Source of the DNA: JBIQKZ01 sp044464765 | GTDB taxonomy: Bacteria > Pseudomonadota > Gammaproteobacteria > Burkholderiales > Burkholderiaceae_B | Direction: 5' to 3' | DNA length: 64,000 nucleotides | NCBI GenBank assembly: GCA_044464765.1 | Contig: JBIQKZ010000008.1 | Location: forward strand, 62,001 to 126,000 | In this document: positions 61,019-64,000 of the stretch, in pieces | Position numbering within the stretch: position 1 is the first letter of the stretch | Layout: each line of letters begins with the position of its first letter | Notes under the pieces: model-generated | Databases searched by the model: none | Told to the model about the DNA's origin: nothing | The model's input: the letters and a program-made list of their open reading frames with translations, nothing else | Program-made: the position numbers and the translations under genes

Positions 61019-61723
61019 ATGAACATGGAACTCTTCAACGAGCTGGCGATCGCCAACCGCATCTTGTTCAACGAAGGCGTGCTGGACGGCTTCGGGCACA
61101 TTAGTGTGCGCAACCCCAACGACAGCAATCGTTTTTTCATTGCACGCTCAATGGCGCCAGCACTGGTGACCCAGGACGACATTGTCGAAGTGGATCTGGA
61201 CGGCGTAGTGCACGACCCCCAAGGCAGAAGAACATACGCAGAGCGCTTTATCCACAGTGAAATTCTCCGGGCTCGTCCGGATGTGCATTCCGTCGTCCAC
61301 AGTCACTCGCCGTCTGTCATTCCGTTTGGCGTAACCGGCTATCAACTTCGCCCCATCTGCCACATGAGCGGATTCCTGGGAGGGTCTACGCCTGTGTACG
61401 AAATCCGCGACTTCATCGGCGAAACGTCAGACCTGCTGGTACGCAGCCAGGAATTGGGCCGCTCGCTGGCCGACACCCTTGGCCAGGAAACGGTAGCGAT
61501 AATGCGCGGCCACGGCAGTGTTGTGGTGGGGGTATCCATAAAGCAAGCGGTTTACCGCGCGATCTACACGGAGAACAATGCGCGCCTGCAACTTCAAGCC
61601 AAGCCACTGGGCAACATTAATTACTTAACGCCGGGCGAGGCACAAGCTTCTGCCGAAATGAACGATGAGCATCTGGATCGTCCCTGGCAATTATGGAAAC
61701 GCCGCGTCCTTGATGCGGCTTGA
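61019..61723 (+). CDS. Class II aldolase/adducin family protein
   Basis: A 234-aa zinc-dependent aldolase-like protein. It shows the metal site VHSHSPSVIPFG, the Glu region HSEILRARPDVHSVVHSH, IMRGHGSVVVG and AYRAIYTENNARLQ-like residues. Members include fuculose-phosphate aldolase, but also decarboxylases and HpcH-unrelated enzymes of aromatic catabolism. The frame is open to 60386, but ATG 61019 follows AGGA and gives the normal length. An alternative start is 60992. It is the last gene before the convergent TRAP operon. Confidence 0.9.
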   Translation: MNMELFNELAIANRILFNEGVLDGFGHISVRNPNDSNRFFIARSMAPALVTQDDIVEVDLDGVVHDPQGRRTYAERFIHSEILRARPDVHSVVHSHSPSVIPFGVTGYQLRPICHMSGFLGGSTPVYEIRDFIGETSDLLVRSQELGRSLADTLGQETVAIMRGHGSVVVGVSIKQAVYRAIYTENNARLQLQAKPLGNINYLTPGEAQASAEMNDEHLDRPWQLWKRRVLDAA

Positions 61724-61747
61724 ACCTTGACGGCAAGGCTCAATGCA

Positions 61748-61776
61748 AACTCGCCGAAACATACTTTCGGCGAGTT
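61748..61776. terminator. Bidirectional terminator between aldolase and dctM
   Basis: aactcgccgaaa (61748-61759) and tttcggcgagtt (61765-61776) form a perfect 12-bp stem with the loop catac. It is placed midway between the convergent aldolase stop (61723) and dctM stop (61808). The U/A-rich ends of the stem fit termination in both directions. Confidence 0.8.
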
Positions 61777-61807
61777 CCTTTACCGGCCAGCACTCGCAAA
61801 CTCGTGA

Positions 61808-63124
61808 TCAGCCCATCAAACCCGGCAAGAACGTAACCAGCACGGGCAAGGCAATCAGCAAGGCGGCAACAAGCAGTCCGGCGGCAATAAAGGGAATCGA
61901 TGCGCGAACCACAGCGGCCAAAGTAGTGCCCTGCGGCGCCACGCCGACCAATACAAACAATCCCATCCCAAAGGGCGGCGTTGCCAAGCCAATCTCCAGC
62001 ATCAACAGCATGAGGATCGCCAGCCAGATGGGATCGAATCCCAGGCTTGCCCCCAACGGAAAGAAGATGGGCACCACCAGCATAATAATGGAGACCGATT
62101 CCATCAGCATGCCCAGCAGTAAAACAATCAACAACATGCCCAGTAGTATCCAAAGGGGATTGACCGCCAAGGATGTCGCCCAGCCGATCAGACCGCTCGA
62201 TGCGCCCGACAGCGCCAGCATCTGGCTGAATGTTGAAGCACCGACAATAATAAGAAACACCATGCCGGTTACACGCACAGTGCCCTGGACCGACTTACGA
62301 ATGCTTTGCCACGTCAAGGCACGAAACACCGCCGCCAGTAATAGAACGCCAAGAACACCAAACGCAGCTGCCTCCGACGGTGTTGCGATACCCAGAATAA
62401 TGAAACCAACGACCATGAAAATCACACCACCCATGGGAAGAATGTTGGTCATGAGCAGCCGCAGCTTCTCGGCCCCGGAAGTTACTTCAATATCGTATTG
62501 CGGGGCCGCATCGGGTCTGCGCCAAATAGTCCAGGCAATCACAGTGACATAAGCCAGGGCAAGCACCAGCCCCGGAATAATGCCTGCGATCAGCAAGCGA
62601 CCAATGTCGATCTGGGCAATACTGCCTAGTAAAACCCCCAAGGTAGAAGGCGGAACCATAATGGCCAACCCGCCGGTCACGATAATCGACCCCATAGACA
62701 GTACGGGCGCATACCGACGCCGGTTCATCTCCGGCAAGAGCGTTGAACCCAACATGGCTATGTTGGCGATGCTTGAGCCCGAAAGCGCCGCAAAAAGAGT
62801 GCCTCCCCCCACGGTTAGATAAGACAAGCGCCCCGGAATACGACCCAGGATCTTGTCTATGGCATCGAATACGCGCAACGCAATACCCGTGTGGAAGAAC
62901 AGTTCGCCCATAAGCAGGAAAAGCGGTACGGGCACCAGCGTAAACGTTGTTACCGACGTCGTCGCGTTGGCAACCAACTGCATGATGGCCACTTCACCGC
63001 CAATGAACACCAAAGCGCCCACCAGATTTGCAACCAGGAAAGCAAAGGCGACGGGCATGCGCGCCCCCATCATCAGCAGGATCACTCCCACCAGGATAAG
63101 GCCCGAAAGATACCATTGCATCAT
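61808..63124 (-). CDS. TRAP transporter large permease (DctM), second cluster
   Basis: A 438-aa integral membrane protein with about 12 helices. Typical segments: PLFLLMGELFFHTGIALRVFDAIDKILGRIPGRLSYLTVGGGTLFAALSGSSIANIAMLG and LEIGLATPPFGMGLFVLVG. The frame is open to 63499, but I chose ATG 63124 (MMQWYLSGLI), which overlaps the dctQ stop by 4 nt. The upstream extension is dctQ in another frame. The substrate is a carboxylate of unknown type. Confidence 0.92.
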   Translation of the reverse strand: MMQWYLSGLILVGVILLMMGARMPVAFAFLVANLVGALVFIGGEVAIMQLVANATTSVTTFTLVPVPLFLLMGELFFHTGIALRVFDAIDKILGRIPGRLSYLTVGGGTLFAALSGSSIANIAMLGSTLLPEMNRRRYAPVLSMGSIIVTGGLAIMVPPSTLGVLLGSIAQIDIGRLLIAGIIPGLVLALAYVTVIAWTIWRRPDAAPQYDIEVTSGAEKLRLLMTNILPMGGVIFMVVGFIILGIATPSEAAAFGVLGVLLLAAVFRALTWQSIRKSVQGTVRVTGMVFLIIVGASTFSQMLALSGASSGLIGWATSLAVNPLWILLGMLLIVLLLGMLMESVSIIMLVVPIFFPLGASLGFDPIWLAILMLLMLEIGLATPPFGMGLFVLVGVAPQGTTLAAVVRASIPFIAAGLLVAALLIALPVLVTFLPGLMG

Positions 63125-63657
63125 ATCGCCCCCGGCTCGGTTGGACCTTTGGCATACATGTCTTCTCGACGCAGCAAGAAGCGCGCGAATTCGGTCGCGC
63201 ACAAACCGAACCCCAGCGCCAGGACCGCGTACAGGAACCAGCGCGGAAAAATGATCGAGCGAATGTCCACCTCGCCTCTGGCGGCGGCTTCCAGCGCCAT
63301 GACGGTGGAATACCAGGCCATCACAAGTGAAGCGGCCACACACATCAAAACGACCAAAACGCTCAGCCACTGTTGAGCTCGCTGACCCGTGAAGGACTCG
63401 ATAAGCTCGACCCAAACATGACGGCGCTCCCTGATGAGCAAAGGCGCCGCCCCCATCGTGGCGACCAGCATGGCGTACTCGGACAAGGCGCTCGTCCATG
63501 CCGGGGACGGCAGCCCCAGATTGCGCATGGAGACGTCCAGAATAATGGCCAGAAATGTAGCAACGAGAACCAACCCCGCCACAACAGCCAGCGCATAGAT
63601 CACGGCATCGTATAGCCCAATGAAACCGTTACTTAACAACCGTCCAAATCGCTTCAT
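63121..63657 (-). CDS. TRAP transporter small permease (DctQ), second cluster
   Basis: A 178-aa membrane protein with four predicted helices and the DctQ pattern FLAIILDVSMRNLGLPSPAWTSALSEYAMLVATMGAAPLLIRERRHVWVELI. It overlaps dctM by 4 nt and follows the dctP fragment by 25 bp. Confidence 0.9.
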   Translation of the reverse strand: MKRFGRLLSNGFIGLYDAVIYALAVVAGLVLVATFLAIILDVSMRNLGLPSPAWTSALSEYAMLVATMGAAPLLIRERRHVWVELIESFTGQRAQQWLSVLVVLMCVAASLVMAWYSTVMALEAAARGEVDIRSIIFPRWFLYAVLALGFGLCATEFARFLLRREDMYAKGPTEPGAI

Positions 63658-63682
63658 AGCCCGCCCTCCCCCTGTTCGGGAA

Positions 63683-64000
63683 TTACTCCTTGTACAGTTT
63701 GGCTTTCAACGCATCCACATTGCCTGGATCACGACTTGCCAGCCGGCTCCAGGCCAGATCATGCGCGACCTTCAGATGTAGCGCGGGATTGTCAACCTCC
63801 ACCGTCTTGATGCCGGCTTCTTCCAGAATCTTTGTTTCTTTGTCGCGTATCGCGGCAAAATCCCGTTGAGTAGCTTTCTCGTGCTCTATCGCTGCCGACT
63901 CAATGATTTGCTTCGCCTGCGGCGAGAGGCCGTCCCATTTCTTGGCATTCATCATGATGACCAGATCAAGCTGCCAGACCGCCGGCGCAACCCGATACTT
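63683..64000 (-). CDS. TRAP transporter substrate-binding protein (DctP), C-terminal fragment
   Basis: The C-terminal ~105 residues of a DctP receptor. The frame is open to the window edge (reading KYRVAPAVWQLDLVIMMNAKKWDGL) and ends at 63683. The conserved AKKWDGLSPQAKQIIESAA is a family marker. The N-terminus is beyond the window. Operon order is dctP-dctQ-dctM. Confidence 0.9.
   Translation of the reverse strand, partial: KYRVAPAVWQLDLVIMMNAKKWDGLSPQAKQIIESAAIEHEKATQRDFAAIRDKETKILEEAGIKTVEVDNPALHLKVAHDLAWSRLASRDPGNVDALKAKLYKE

Overview
The window looks like a chromosomal segment of a betaproteobacterium of the order Burkholderiales, most likely family Alcaligenaceae (Bordetella/Achromobacter/Pusillimonas-like). 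This is an inference from gene order (envC-gpmA-rhodanese-grxC-secB-gpsA-trmL-comF), fairly high GC, the APS-reductase type of sulfate assimilation, a Bug/TctC binding protein and two TRAP transporters. No rRNA, tRNA, IS element, prophage or CRISPR array was recognised.

Region 1 (1-34.3 kb) is mostly housekeeping. It runs: the 3'-truncated envC; gpmA; a rhodanese-grxC-secB-gpsA run; trmL and comF; a BioC-like methyltransferase; an rsmB-DUF4390-ntrY-ntrX-like run; rimO; DoxX; def-fmt; dprA; yggS with a lone amino-acid binding protein; cysH-cysD-cysN; a pseudouridine synthase divergent from an SOS mutasome operon imuA-imuB-dnaE2 with a perfect LexA box; panB-rmuC; an aldo/keto reductase; an MFS exporter; and fdxA-slyX. 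A 21-bp sequence repeated three times in tandem lies upstream of the MFS gene. A large inverted repeat fills the rimO-doxX gap.

Region 2 (34.4-44.9 kb) is a catabolic island. It holds a TRAP transporter (dctP-dctQ-dctM), an SDR, a divergent aryl-acid AMP ligase with an amidohydrolase, a TetR regulator, a LigC-like dehydrogenase and a CxxC carboxymuconolactone-decarboxylase-family protein. The SDR/ligase intergenic region carries two divergent sigma70-like promoters. Each has the same palindrome, GAACATGTTC, directly after its -10 hexamer, and a near copy lies in front of tetR. This suggests a local TetR regulon for an aromatic acid. A PAS-PAS-GGDEF protein follows.

Region 3 (45-48.7 kb) holds a Bug/TctC binding protein, a phospholipase-D-type lipoprotein and a polyphosphate kinase 2.

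Region 4 (48.8-64 kb) is a second catabolic island. A LysR regulator is divergent from an ALDH-GMC oxidoreductase-HyuA-HyuB-ABC importer (binding protein, ATPase, permease)-class II aldolase run, which converges on a second TRAP operon (dctM, dctQ, truncated dctP). HyuB carries an extra C-terminal Cys-rich domain resembling the acetone carboxylase gamma subunit. The HyuA/HyuB pair may therefore be an ATP-dependent carboxylase rather than a hydantoinase.
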